DNA of 64,000 nucleotides from NCBI GenBank assembly GCA_027625915.1, contig JANTQA010000060.1, forward strand, positions 6,076,001-6,140,000. Direction: 5' to 3'. Positions 1 to 12,263 of the stretch are shown one piece after another. The notes below the pieces were generated by a model. The model was not told the DNA's origin. It was given only the letters and a program-made list of their open reading frames with translations, and made no database searches. This DNA comes from Anaeramoeba flamelloides. Its lineage: Eukaryota > Metamonada > Anaeramoebidae. The stretch's first letter is position 1; each line of letters begins with the position of its first letter. The position numbers and the translations under genes were made by a program.

Positions 1-12
1 ATTAAATTAATA

Positions 13-56
13 TTACTTTTTTATTTTTTTATTTTTATAATTAATATTACTACTAC

Positions 57-89
<33 letters not shown>

Positions 90-3000
90 GATTATTATTA
101 CCATTGTTTAATAAATATTTTGTTAATTCTTTAATTTTATTCATCAAAACATTTAAATGAAAATCTACAAATGGTGGTTTTTCTAAAGATATTTGTTTTA
201 AAAATAAAAATGGACCAGATAAATCTTCTTCGATCCAATTTTTGGTATGGAACAAATGATCTAAAATGGTATTGATGATTCCTAAAAATTCATAAATCAC
301 TGTGTCTTTGGATTTATAATCAATGACAGATAGCAATTTAATAATTTTTTTCCTAATTTTTTCATTTGTATTATTAAAATATGGTGTTAGCATTATTTGT
401 ATTTGGTGCAAATATTTTTTAATAAATATTGATTGGTAATGTTTTATTAAAATAATTAATATTGATAAAAATTTTTTTGAATGGACAATATCTTCTAATT
501 TAATATTTAAAAAATTTTTCCAAATTAATATACTATTGTTTAACATTATTAATGATTGCTTTAATAATTTTTTGTCATTTGATTTAAAATTTTCAATTAG
601 TATATTTTGAACAATTTTGGCAAGAATTTGTTTGAATTTAATTAATATTTGATTTTGATTTTGATTAAAATTTTGATTATTTAATAAATTTAATTCCCAT
701 TGGATTAATATTTTTATTAATTTAAATAATATTTTTTTATTTTTCGTTTGTTTCAATTTATCAAAGGACTGTATAAAAAATTGAATAAAATAAGGAAAAT
801 ATTTTTGAAATTTGTTTGCATTTTTGATTATTAATTTACAATAATGAATTAATTTTTGAGTTGAGAAAAAATCTTCTTTTAAAGATTTTATAAAATAAGA
901 AATCCAAGTTAAGGTTATATTATTATTATTATCAATTTTTGATAGTTTATCAAAATAATTTAAAAAACCAGAAAATATTTTTTGGAATTTTTTATTACAA
1001 TAGTTTTCATTTTCTTTTAATAAACTTTTAAAAATTTGCAAAATTAATTGACTTTTTATTTTATTTGTATTAAATAATTCCAAAAATATTTGATAGACAA
1101 CAACTCTAACAAAGGGATTTGTATCATTTAAATATTTTAAAGAAAACCCAATTATTTGATCTATTAGCTTTATTAATATATTATCGATCTTTTTAAAATC
1201 TAATAATTTTATTAAAAATAATAATAATTTTAACAATTCAATTAATAATGACTTTTCAAAAATTAATACTTGGATATAATCAGAATAATTAAATGAATTA
1301 TTTTGAAATAAAATTATAGAATTGAGATATTCTTTACTTGTTTTAATATACTGGTCTAAATTATTGTTATATAAATTCAATATTAAATTTATTAATAAAT
1401 TTTGATTATTAAATAAATTTTGATTATTAAATAAATTATTCTTTCTATTTTTGAATTCATATTTAATCAATGGTATTAATAAATATTTGATTGTGTTGGT
1501 TTTATTTTTATTTGGGATCGATTTTGTTTTAATATAAATTAATAAGGAATTAAATATTTTAATTTTTGTTTCGTTTGTATAATTTTTAGGTACAAATTCT
1601 AATAAAAAATATTTGATTATATTTGAATTATTAAAAGATTTTAAATGTGCCTGGTCATTGTTATTTATACTACTATTATTATCATTATTATTACTATTTG
1701 ATTTTTTATTATAAAATTGTTCTTCGATCGAAAATATTTTTGTTAAATGAAATAGAAAATCAATTTCTTGAATATTTTTAGTACAATATTTCATTAAGCA
1801 TTCCCAAACAATTTGATCGTTTTTAATTGAGCTTTCTATTAATAATTTTATCATATTGTTATCGTTGGTAAATAATTTAGAATTTCTTTTTAGTAATATT
1901 TGACAAATTTGTATTTTGATTTCATTATTTATTTGATTATTAAATAGAATTTCTTTAAAGTTATTTAATAAAATAGTTCGTAATTTTGTTGATTTTTTTT
2001 TGTTTTTAATTATTGGAATAAACAAACTTGATTGGTTTGGGTTTTTAAACAAATATTCAATAGTCTTTTGGGAATTATTATTTAAATATTTATCTAATTT
2101 TTCAAAGCTTGAATTGCCTGTATATTTTTTTAAAGATGAATCCAATTGGATCACATATTGCAATACCTTTTCAAAATGTGAACTGTGTGACGGTATTGGC
2201 AAATTTGAAAAAATGTTACTGACTTCCATGGGGATAAATAAATCTTGCTTTGTTTCGATCACTTGCTTTAAGCTTTGTTGAGCAAGTAAATTTATTAGTA
2301 TTTTTTCTGTTTCTGTATCATTTTCAAAAATTGAAGGAAATATAGTTAATAAAATTTTTAAGCATTGTAATAAATTATTGTTATTCATTTGCTGATTATT
2401 ACTATTAGGATTAGTTTGATTCATATTAGTTTGATTAATAATTGATATTTGTTGTAAAATTTTATTTTTAATTGAAATTAGAATTGACATATTTTTTTGA
2501 TCTTTAATTCTTTTTAAAGAATCCTTGATAGTGTCTGTTATTTTGCCAAAGTTTTGCAAATAATCTAATAATAAAGTGAAAATCAAATTGAAATCTAAAA
2601 AATTATAATCCTTTCTAATTATCAATTCTGTAATGCAATTTATAGATACTACTAATAATTTAATATAGAAATCTGTAGAATTTTTTTTATGAATTTGCTT
2701 ATTTTTTAAAATGTTTGTCGAAAAATTTAAAATATAATTAAATTGTTCAGTGCTAAAATTAATTTCTGGTTTGATTTTTAATAAAAAAGTAAAGAATTCT
2801 AAAATACCTATTTTAACTATTAAAGATATTGTATTAAAATCCTTTTCGCCATTAATAATTTTCAAAAAGTTTTCATCTTTCAATTTGGAAATTAAATTAG
2901 ATATTTTATTTGATGGACAAAATTTTTGAATTGTTTCTTCACTAATATTTCTTACATATCTATTTGATAAATAGATGTCCTTCAATAGTAATGTAAATAA

Positions 3001-3779
3001 TTTCTTTATTTCTTCAAACTTGGTTTCGATTACATAAGATTTTTGATTATTTCTGAAAAAGCATACTTGTATTAATTTTGAAAATGTCTTTGATACCAAT
3101 TTCACCACTTGGCTTGAAAAATTATATACAATATTATGTAATGAAAAAATTAAAGCAGAAGAAATTTTATAATAATGTTTAAATAAATATTCTTGGGGAA
3201 ATGTTTTACAAAATAATAAAATTATTTTGGATCCTATTTTTTTATTAATACATTTACTATCATAACAAAAGCTAATAACATAATATAAATAAGAATCGAG
3301 TATTTTTAAATTATTGAGTTCATTATTAATATTATTTAGATTGGAATAATTATTATTATTATTATTATTATTAACATTTAAGGTTAATAAATATTTTTCA
3401 AAAAATTTTGAAAGGTAATTTAAAGCAAATTCTGAAATTTTTTTATTATTTTCACCAACAATTTCAGTCAATATTTTTAAAAATATTAATGGATCAATTC
3501 TTGTTTCAATAAAAGAATTTTTCTTTGTAAATATTGAAAAAAAGATATTAAAAAAAAATAATGATGGGTTTTTGATTATTAGATTACCATTCTCCAGCTC
3601 CTCTTTTATTTCATCATCTAATGATGATAACAGTATCACTTTTAATATTTTTTTTACAAAATTGTTCAAATATTTTTTGGATATTGATTGATATTTTTTA
3701 ATAATAATTTTATTATTTTTAAAAAAATTATAATTTTCATTATCGTTTTCATTTTTTTCATTATTGCTTTGTTGATCAA

Positions 3780-3842
<63 letters not shown>

Positions 3843-6800
3843 GAAGTGAATTTTTTAATTTTAAAACATTTACCAAAATAATAAATAAAAAATTAAAAGT
3901 TAATTTTTTCATTTTGAAATTATATTCCGTATTAGCATGATCATGATCATGATCATGATCATTATCCTTGTCATTATCTTGGTCATCATTATTCACTTTA
4001 TTTATTAATTTGTTTAATAATTTGATTGATAATTTGATAGATTTATCTATTCCAATTTTAAATTGGTTGTTATTCTTGTTAATTCGTTTATTATTTTCAA
4101 AATTTAGGTGCAATTTAAAAAAATTATTTGCAAAATACAAATTCTTATAATTAGAGTGGATTTGCCAATTAACTAGCATTGCCTTTGATTGAATGCCCAA
4201 TTTAGAAAAAACCTTTGCTGCCAATAAACCGATTTTCTTTGGTTTTTTGTTATTAATATGCTTTAAAAGTGCCTTATTTAATCTTAATTCGTGGGGGGGT
4301 GTCGGCTCCAAATTATATTTTAAATCAAACAAATAATTCAAAATCTTTAAAACCTTTTTAACTAGGGGCGGCTTACCATATTCTAAAGCAATAATTAATT
4401 GATCAACATACATTTTATAATAAGGTAAAATTGTTAAAGCAGACACGGGCAATTCAACACAGAGTTCTGCAATGGCAATATTTTGGATTTCATCTTGATG
4501 AGAATGAGAAGACCCCAGGGATCCTAAAATTGCAATTCTTTGGAAAATATCAAAGAAATTTGGTAGAAAGCCAGTTATTTCCATAACTACAATTGATTCA
4601 AAATTTTTTGTCTTTTGGAAAATAAAAGTCAAAAATTGAATATATTTCAAAGGGTTTTCATCAGATTTTATACAATTGATCGTATGGGTAATGATTCTAC
4701 TAAAATATTTTTTAATGACAGGATCAGGATTTTGATGTAATAAAAAGTTTTTTGATATTTTCTTTATTGAGGATAAGCTATCAAATATGAATTCAAATAA
4801 TATGAAAATCATTGGCCCTGTTTTTTTTTCATTCAAATTCGTTATTTTTTCCATTAAAAATGATAAAAAAACATCTGGTACATATACAGAAAAATTTTTT
4901 GGTAGAAAAAAAAACCTTAAGAATTCAATTGTTTGATAATCTTTAATAAAGCACTTGAATAAAAAATTTATCGTTGTTCGTAAAATTGGTTGTAAAGACC
5001 TTGAGCTAATTGTTAAAAATAACTCGGATAAATTAGATAAAAAGGTGCTACCAACTTTGGTATTATTTAAGATTTTTTCCATTGTTAATGTTTGTTTTTT
5101 TTTGTTATTAATGTCTTTTTCATTGTTGTTGGTGCTTTCATTGTTATTGGTGGTGGTGTTTTCATTATTAATGTTATTCTCTATTTCCATTTTGAATTTT
5201 TTATTTTTTTGGAACTTTTCATTATTATTTTTATTTTTATCATCATTATTATTTTGAAGTTTATTAATATTAATTAAACATTTAAAAGTGTTTTTTAACA
5301 AACTAGAAAAAATCAATCTTTGTTTATTAGTTAAAAAGGTACGTTTACCATGTGGATTTTGTTTTGGATTTCTTAATAACATTGTTAAAAAGGTTATACA
5401 TTCAATAATTTCTTTAATTAAAGATTTATACGTTTTTAATTTTTCTAAAGTTGCTTTATCTATTTTTTTTAAGATTTTCCTTTTCCTTTTCTTTTCTTTT
5501 TTTTTCTTTTTCTTTCTCTTTTTATCTTTTTCTTCGGTTTCTTCTCCTCCTCCTCCTCCTTCTTCTTTTTCGTTTTCGTTTTCGTTTTCATTTCCTTGAT
5601 TATTTTTTTTTTGATCTTGTTTTTCTTTATTTGTATTTGAAAAAATTGAAGAATTGTTTTGTTCTTCAATCATTGGTGTTGTATTAAAATCAAAATCTAA
5701 CAACATTTTCATTTCCAAATCCATATTGATCCCCATATCATTATTTGTGGTTGATATTGTTTGTTTATTGGGTTTTTTTAAATCTATATCTGGTAATAGA
5801 TTGTAATTAAGAAACATCCCATTATTGTTATTGTTTGTTTGTTGGTTTTCTTTGCTGCCACCGTTGTTAATATTTTGTGTACTGTTCGTATTTTTAGTTT
5901 TCAAATTATTATTCTCGTTATCATTGTTTAAAATAGTTTGTATTATTTCATATCTTTTAATAATAAAATTTAATTCTATTTTAATTGAACGAATTTTTAA
6001 AGATAATTTTTCTAGAATTTGTTCCAAAATTTGAAATTTAGTAAAACTTTCATTTCTAGCCAAATATGGACAAATTTTAGCAATTAATCTCGGGATTACT
6101 ATTTGATTTTCTAATTTTAAATAGGGTTTGAAAAATAAATCTATTAACAAATATAAAAAATTAAAAATGTATTCATTCTTAAAATATTTAACTAGCCCAA
6201 TACTGATCAAAGAAATAATATTAATCGCGATTGGGAAAATATTCTTTTGGGACTGCCTCGTTTTCCCAAAAATTAATTGGCAATTGAACAAGTTGTTTAG
6301 AATATAGGAATTGAAAAATGTTTTTTGATATTTGCTCAAATATATTCTTTCAAATAACATCATAATTTGAATCCTTACAGTTAGCATTTCATCGGGTAGT
6401 TCAGATAATAATTTAAAACTTGAATTAATAATAAATGATACAACATTTGTATAATCCACCATTGGATATATTTCTAAAACTCGAAAGATAAATAATAGAG
6501 ACGAGCACCTTAAATCTAAAAAAGTCCTAGAGCCTTGTTGATCGGACAATAATAAAGTAGGCTCAATTTGAGATTTCGAGATGATGGAGGCCTTCTCTAA
6601 AAAATAATTTTGATAAGAATTGCATATTTTCGGGTTTCGTAAAAAGATTGTATGTATTAATTCAAATAATTGAACAAAAATTTTATAGGAATATTTTGAC
6701 TGTAAAATTTTTCCTTTTAATGATCCCTGATTACACAGAGTGAGGTTTTCATAGAAGGTTTTTGTCATCTCAAGCAATTTTTTGATACAGTTTTCTTCTC

Positions 6801-7356
6801 CAAAATATTTCTTGCTTTCTTGTTTGATACCCTCGTTTTGTAACTTTTGTTTTTGTTGTTTTTCAATTTCTTCCCTCAGATCCTTTTGTTGCATTTGTTC
6901 CTTTTGTTGCATTTGTTCCTTGGGTTCCTTTGGCTCCTTTGGTTGATTTGGTTGATTTGGTTCTTTTGATTCCTTGAGTTCCTTTAGTTCCTTTTTTGAT
7001 GGTAAATAAAAGGTTGTCAGCATTTGAATACAAATTAAACTGTTGCTTTCATTTTCAATTGGTGTCAGATATAATAAAAGCTCGAATAACCGTTTGAAAT
7101 CCAGAGGGAAGTTTGTAGAGACTGAAGTAGATTTGAAGATGTTAAGAATCATGTTACGTATGCTATGAGTGGTTCCCCTTTCAAACGTTGGATCCTTTTT
7201 CATCAAGTATTCCTGTAGTTCTTTAAATAATGCTAACAATCCTAAAGGATCTTCCTGTAAAGCAAATATTAATATGTTTTCCTTTAACGATGGCAAAGTT
7301 TTGTATAAGATCTCTTCATTGTCTTCTTTTATAGATTTGATTAAACTTTGAAACAT
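13..7356 (-). CDS. TRA1: Tra1/TRRAP-like PIKK-family scaffold, N-terminal part (2447 codons, continues off the left edge)
   Basis: Single open frame of 2447 codons beginning at ATG 7356. Tra1/TRRAP is the large catalytically dead PI3K-like scaffold that ties activators to the SAGA and NuA4 acetyltransferases in the nucleus. Two stretches match what I remember of human TRRAP. Around residues 285-460 there is a HEAT region with a Leu-Pro-Asp-Glu segment where TRRAP has Cys-Pro-Ala-Glu. Around residues 960-980 AELCVELPVSALTILPY corresponds to VELCLTVPVRLSSLLPY, followed by a Lys-Leu-Gly...Lys-Ala-Met-Leu block like the TRRAP GKFGG...KML block. Insertions are low-complexity: a Lys/Glu/Gln repeat near 125-165, a Lys/Arg-rich possible nuclear signal near 605-630, Asp-His repeats near 1135, and poly-Asn near 1172-1193 and at the end. 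Family members are about 3700-3900 residues, so the FAT and kinase-like domains are missing here. The TAA at 13-15 overlaps a GTAATATT that could be a splice donor, so the gene probably continues beyond the window. Confidence 0.85.
3779..3841. repeat. (ATT)n trinucleotide repeat coding for poly-Asn in the Tra1-like gene
   Basis: About 21 uninterrupted ATT units on the plus strand read as AAT (Asn) codons on the coding strand. The near-pure use of AAT suggests a length-variable microsatellite. A Asp-His run made from repeated ATGATC units lies just 3' of it at about 3937-3960. Both sit between the HEAT blocks and are probably tolerated loops. Confidence 0.9.
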
Positions 7357-8240
7357 TTGTATTGTTGGGTTTTTTTTTTTTTTAATTTTTTTTTTTTGGA
7401 TGATTGTTTCTTCCCAAACGAAATGGTAAAACTCTGTGTTTCTTTTTCTTATTATTTATTCTTTTTTTTTTTTTTTTTTTTTTTTTTTTGGTTTTCAAAA
7501 AACAAGAATTTATCAAAATCAAAAAAAAAAAAGAAAAAACAGAAAGTTAAAAAAATGGTGAATTATTTTTGTAAGGGTTTCTAATTATTCCATTATCTTG
7601 TATTTAAAACAGCTATTGTTAGAACAATAAAATACGTTACGATCCACATTATGAACATTAATAATTGTAAATAATTCTTTTCGACCATAAAGTGGAGTTG
7701 TTTGTTTTGAAACTAAACTGATTTCTTCTCAAGCAAAGTCAATAGATTATCTTTATTTTGTATTTTACGAATTTTATCTTTTTTGTAAAAGAAAAAAATT
7801 GGCAATTATGAAAGAGCAGATTTTAATTCCAGAAGTTCACTAATAAGTAAACCTTCTTAGTGGTTCATTGAAAACTTTATTTTGAAATTTTTATAACTCC
7901 AAATATAGATTTATTTTTTTAATTGTAAAGGTTTTCCCATTGATATATTTAATCAACCAAAATAATACTCTTATGAAACAACAATACTAAGTAAAACAAA
8001 AAAAATTTTATTAGAATGAATAAGAATCAATTTGATATCAGAAAATTAATATTTAATTTTTTATCTTCGAAAAATTTCAAATTCTTATTTTACATTCATG
8101 ATAATAATTTTTAACTTTTTCTATTTTATTGAGATTAAAAGTAAGATAATTTAGTATCTAGCAGCAATTGTTTTCTTTTAAGGGACCTGTAACCAGCAAA
8201 ATGGTTCTCATAAATTTACTGGTATTTGTTTTTAAAATAA

Positions 8241-8697
8241 CTGTTGAGAGAAAAATGTTGGACAGAGAAAAATAGTTGGACACCATTTTTAATTGGGAAC
8301 CTTACTAAAATTGAAAATCAAATCCTATTCATAAGGAGGTGAATTTTATATAAATACATGTTTAAATGTGTTCCAAGTTCATTAATTTGTGGTTTGTGTA
8401 GAATACTCATTTGAATGGATGAAAGCTAAAGTAGATCATGCTATTTTAACAAAAATCAAAGTTTTAGTAAAGTTTACTATTAATTCTGAAAATGGTAATT
8501 TTTAAACTTGCTTTAGATTATAAGAGATAAGGTTTTGAAAAAGTAGAATTACATTAATCGTTATTCTAATAAGTCGATTTTGTTATTTTTTTTAGTTATT
8601 TCACAAACAATTGAAATTAAAAATCATTTTCAGTAATGTTCAATATTAAAATTGCTGCCCAACTATTTTTCACTGTCTAACATTTTTCTCTCATCAG
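8241..8697. repeat. MITE-like inverted-repeat element, family M2
   Basis: The left end reads CTGTTGAGAGAAAAATGTTG and the right end read on the other strand is CTGATGAGAGAAAAATGTTA. Both continue inward through GACAG(A/T)GAAAAATAGTTGG and then a segment related to TTTTTAATTGGGAACCTTAC. Length is about 457 bp. The inner part of the arms resembles the ends of the 400-bp repeats at 40885, 43688 and 56764, so they may belong to one larger family. No transposase frame is visible, so it is non-autonomous. Confidence 0.75.
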
Positions 8698-10162
8698 TAA
8701 TATAAACTCTCGACTAATTATCTTTTTTCAATATTCATACAAATTCTTTTCTTTTAGTAACTAGGTTCATTCTAAATTCAGTACAAAAAAAAAAGTCAAT
8801 GATAAGGTAAAAAAAATGAACACAATAAATAAATAGAGATAACATATTTATATCTATTTCTTTGAAAAAGTTTTTATAAAATAAACATAGGAAAATAACA
8901 AAAAAATATCTACAAATTTAAAATTGAAATTTAGTCTTTGCAAAATTCAAAGTATAATAAAAAAAATACCAAATTGGAAAATCAACTAAAAATAATATTA
9001 CAATAATACCAAACTTATTTTATCTACTTTCGAGAAATTAATTAAAATTTTTAAAAAGAGTATACTTTTTTCTAATTTATAAAAAATTCAAAATTCAAAA
9101 TTCAAAATCTTTTTTAAATTTATTTCAAAAAATAAAATATTTTCTTCAACAAGAAATAAAATTTATTGAACATGAAGAACAAGGTGTGCAAAAATAATCG
9201 TTAAAAATAAAATTACCACTTTTGCATTTATTCGTATAAAAAATTTCGGTTATTTATCAAAAATTATTCTTGGAAAAAATACAAAATTATTATTTAATCA
9301 TATCAACCAAAATTATGAAATTTACAGTTTTGGTTGGTACTTTTCATCAAATATCTTATGATTAGCAAACAGGGAGTTATCAAGAAATATTAATAATAAA
9401 AATTGGGAAAAAAATAATAAATATATGAATTTGGGTAACAAGTGCCCCACTCTCTGAGAATTAGTGCCTATATTTTTATTTATTTTAAAAGAATTAGATA
9501 AAATCCTTGATTTAAGGGACTAATCACGATTAAATTTTTTTACCTAAATTTGTTAGAGATTGAGGAAATTGTTTTGCCAATTACTTAACACTGAAAAACG
9601 TTGTTTATTTTCAATAATAAAATTATTTCGGGTTAAGGAACCCTTATTTAGAAATTAGCCAAAAAAAAAATAATAATAATTGAGACAATTCTCTTAACTT
9701 AATCCCTTCAAATTAAAAAATAAAAAAAAAAAAAACTAATAATTAGTGGAATATCAATTATTAATCACATGTTGTGTAATTTTTCTTTATTATTAAGGAA
9801 ACGTTTATAGATGGTTCATCTTACCAATAGAGTTAATTGTGGCAGATTTATAATTTATTTATATACATGACACGATTATTTTTTAGGATCTATTCTTTAA
9901 TTACAAAACTCGATTCTTTTTACCAATTTAGTTAATCTTGTTTAATGAATCCTTTTCTATTTATGGATAAATAAAAGGATAAAAGAAAATTCCAATCATA
10001 ATCAATATAATTTTGTGACAATCATTTTTACCTGTTCAATAATATTTTAAATAACACATTTTTATTGAGAGATTATTGATTTTTAATAAAAGATATTGTA
10101 AAACAATTACATAACTTTAAAAAATAGAAAAAAATATTGTGAAAAAATTCTAAAAAAGGGTA

Positions 10163-10359
10163 CAGCCAGTTTCACTTTTAAGGGATAAACTTTCAACGAA
10201 ATTTAAGGCACAAAAAAATCTAAAATTAAGGCACAAAATTTGGAATTTTTTTTTTTACAATTTATTTTTACTAGAATTTGAATTTTGTGCCTTAATTTGA
10301 GATTTTTTTTGTGCCTTAAATTTCGTTGAAAGTTTGTGCCTTAAAAGTGAAACTGACTG
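10163..10359. repeat. TA-flanked foldback MITE, family M1, copy 1
   Basis: 197 bp, almost wholly palindromic. The left arm begins CAGCCAGTTTCACTTTTAAG and the right arm ends in the complement of CAGTCAGTTTCACTTTTAAG, with TA on both sides. Arms run on through ACTTTCAACGAAATTTAAGG and CACAAAAAA. A CAGT-type end and a TA target duplication are the marks of Tc1/mariner-type non-autonomous elements. Confidence 0.88.
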
Positions 10360-11200
10360 TAAATAAGTTTAGTTAATTATAGTTAGTTATGTAATTTGTG
10401 ATAGGGGGTAGTATATTGAGAAAATATCCGAATTTATTGATTTATTTATTATTATTATTATTTTTTTTTGATTTGAACTTAAAAGCGAAAGTATTTCCAA
10501 TGATAATATTTGGGAACTAACAGATTGAACACCAAGATTAAAAAAATAAATAATAAAGTCAAAATTACAAAAAAAAAACCACACAATAATTTTTTTTTTT
10601 CAATTTAAAAGTAAAAAAAAAGGGTATTAAACAATAACTCTGGTAAATTACAATATTATGAATACTTAATAATTTTTATATGGAATCTTGATTGATTCAT
10701 ATACTCAAAGGATAATTTATAGAATTTTGATAAACAAGAAAATTGTGATAAAAAGAAAAAAAAAATGTAATTTTTAAAAAAAAAAATAGTATTTTTTTTA
10801 TACTGATAAATTCTAATAAATTTCAAAAAATTTTTGTTCAATTTCCATTTTTATAAATCTTCAAACTACACATTATCAATCAGTCCAGGACAAAGAATAT
10901 TTTGAAAAACAACTAATTTTACAGAGTTTCTTAACACCTGACTTCATAAAATGCTTTATTCAAAGCTTGAGTATTAAAAATTCACAAAGGAAAATCAAGT
11001 AAAAATGTTCAACAATTTATTAGAATTAATCAGTTATCGATTTCTTTATTTTTGTTCTTTTCAAAATGAAAATTCCAAATTATTTTATCAAATAATTACA
11101 ATATATTCAGAAAAATTTGATGAATTCAATCAGATCAAATTTATTTATAAGGGTTTCTTTATCTTCAAAAAGTAAAATACCCAAGATAGAAATTTCAATA

Positions 11201-11396
11201 CAGCCAGTTCCACTTTTAAGACAAAAACTCTGAACGAAATTTAATTGACAAAAATATTTCAAATTATGACACTAAATTCAGATTCTATTAAAATAATTTG
11301 TATAGAAAATAATTCCAAACATTGTGACTTTAATTTGAGATTTTTATATACCGTATTTTTCGTTCAGAGTTTGTGTCTTAAAAGTGGAACTGACTG
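11201..11396. repeat. TA-flanked foldback MITE, family M1, copy 2
   Basis: 196 bp between TA at 11199-11200 and TA at 11397-11398. The ends are CAGCCAGTTCCACTTTTAAG and the complement of CAGTCAGTTCCACTTTTAAG. It is more diverged in the middle than copy 1, which lies about 840 bp away. Confidence 0.87.
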
Positions 11397-12263
11397 TACC
11401 CCAGTTGCCAAGTTTTTAACACCCTTTTTATTTCGTTGAAATTTAAGATAAATAGTAACCAAACAAAAAATAAAAGAACAAGAAGAATAATATAAATAAT
11501 TCAAAAATTATTTTATATTATTGATTATATGACACTTCAACAAAAAATTTTTACAGAAAAGAAATAAAAAATACGAAATAAAAGACCCAAGTACACTATT
11601 CTAATTTCATTTTGTTTTATTGAAAAAATTTACTTGAGAATAAAAGTAAAACTAAAAATTGTAATTTTTTTTTTCTTAAATTATTTTGAGGGGATTGGGT
11701 TTAAAAAAATAAAATTTAATTTTCAATAAATAACAAAATACTCAAATCCTGAAGTTTTTTGTAGTGTGAATTCTCCTTTAAAAAAAAAAAATTATTGTAA
11801 TTTATTCTTTGTTATTATTTTTTTGTACTTTTCATACAAAAAATAATAACCGAATTAATATTATAGAGAACATATTTTAATATTTTGAGAATTTGTTGTT
11901 ATAATCTAATCCCTTGAATAAAAATGTATCAAATTTGTAAAAATAAATTTTTTTTTTTTGATTTTATTATTTTTGTTAAGAATAAATAATTGATATTGAA
12001 AATAAAAAAAAAAAAGAAAAGTAAGAATTAAGAATGAAAAAAGAAAAAAAAAATAAAAAGGAAGAAAAAAACAAAAAAAGGAGTAAAAAAAAAAATGTCT
12101 TTTAAAATAAAAATGAAAAAGACAAAAATGATTTTTTTAAAAATTCCCCAATAAAAAATTATTCATAATTATTATTTACTTCATTTCAAATAATATTCTT
12201 TTTAATTTAAAGAGATAAAATAAAATAAAAATTAAAGTCTCGTTTTCAAAACAAGAATTTGAA

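Larger units (their letters stand above)
7357..12263. other. Intergenic region, 4.9 kb, with three MITE-like elements
   Basis: Lies between the start of the Tra1-like gene and the 3' end of the RCC1/U-box gene. The first 250 bases are T- and A-homopolymer-rich and would hold the Tra1-like promoter, but I see no recognisable motif. I find no coding signal on either strand: the short open frames are homopolymer-rich and lack any family resemblance. Three inverted-repeat elements (8241-8697, 10163-10359, 11201-11396) are listed separately. Confidence 0.7.
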
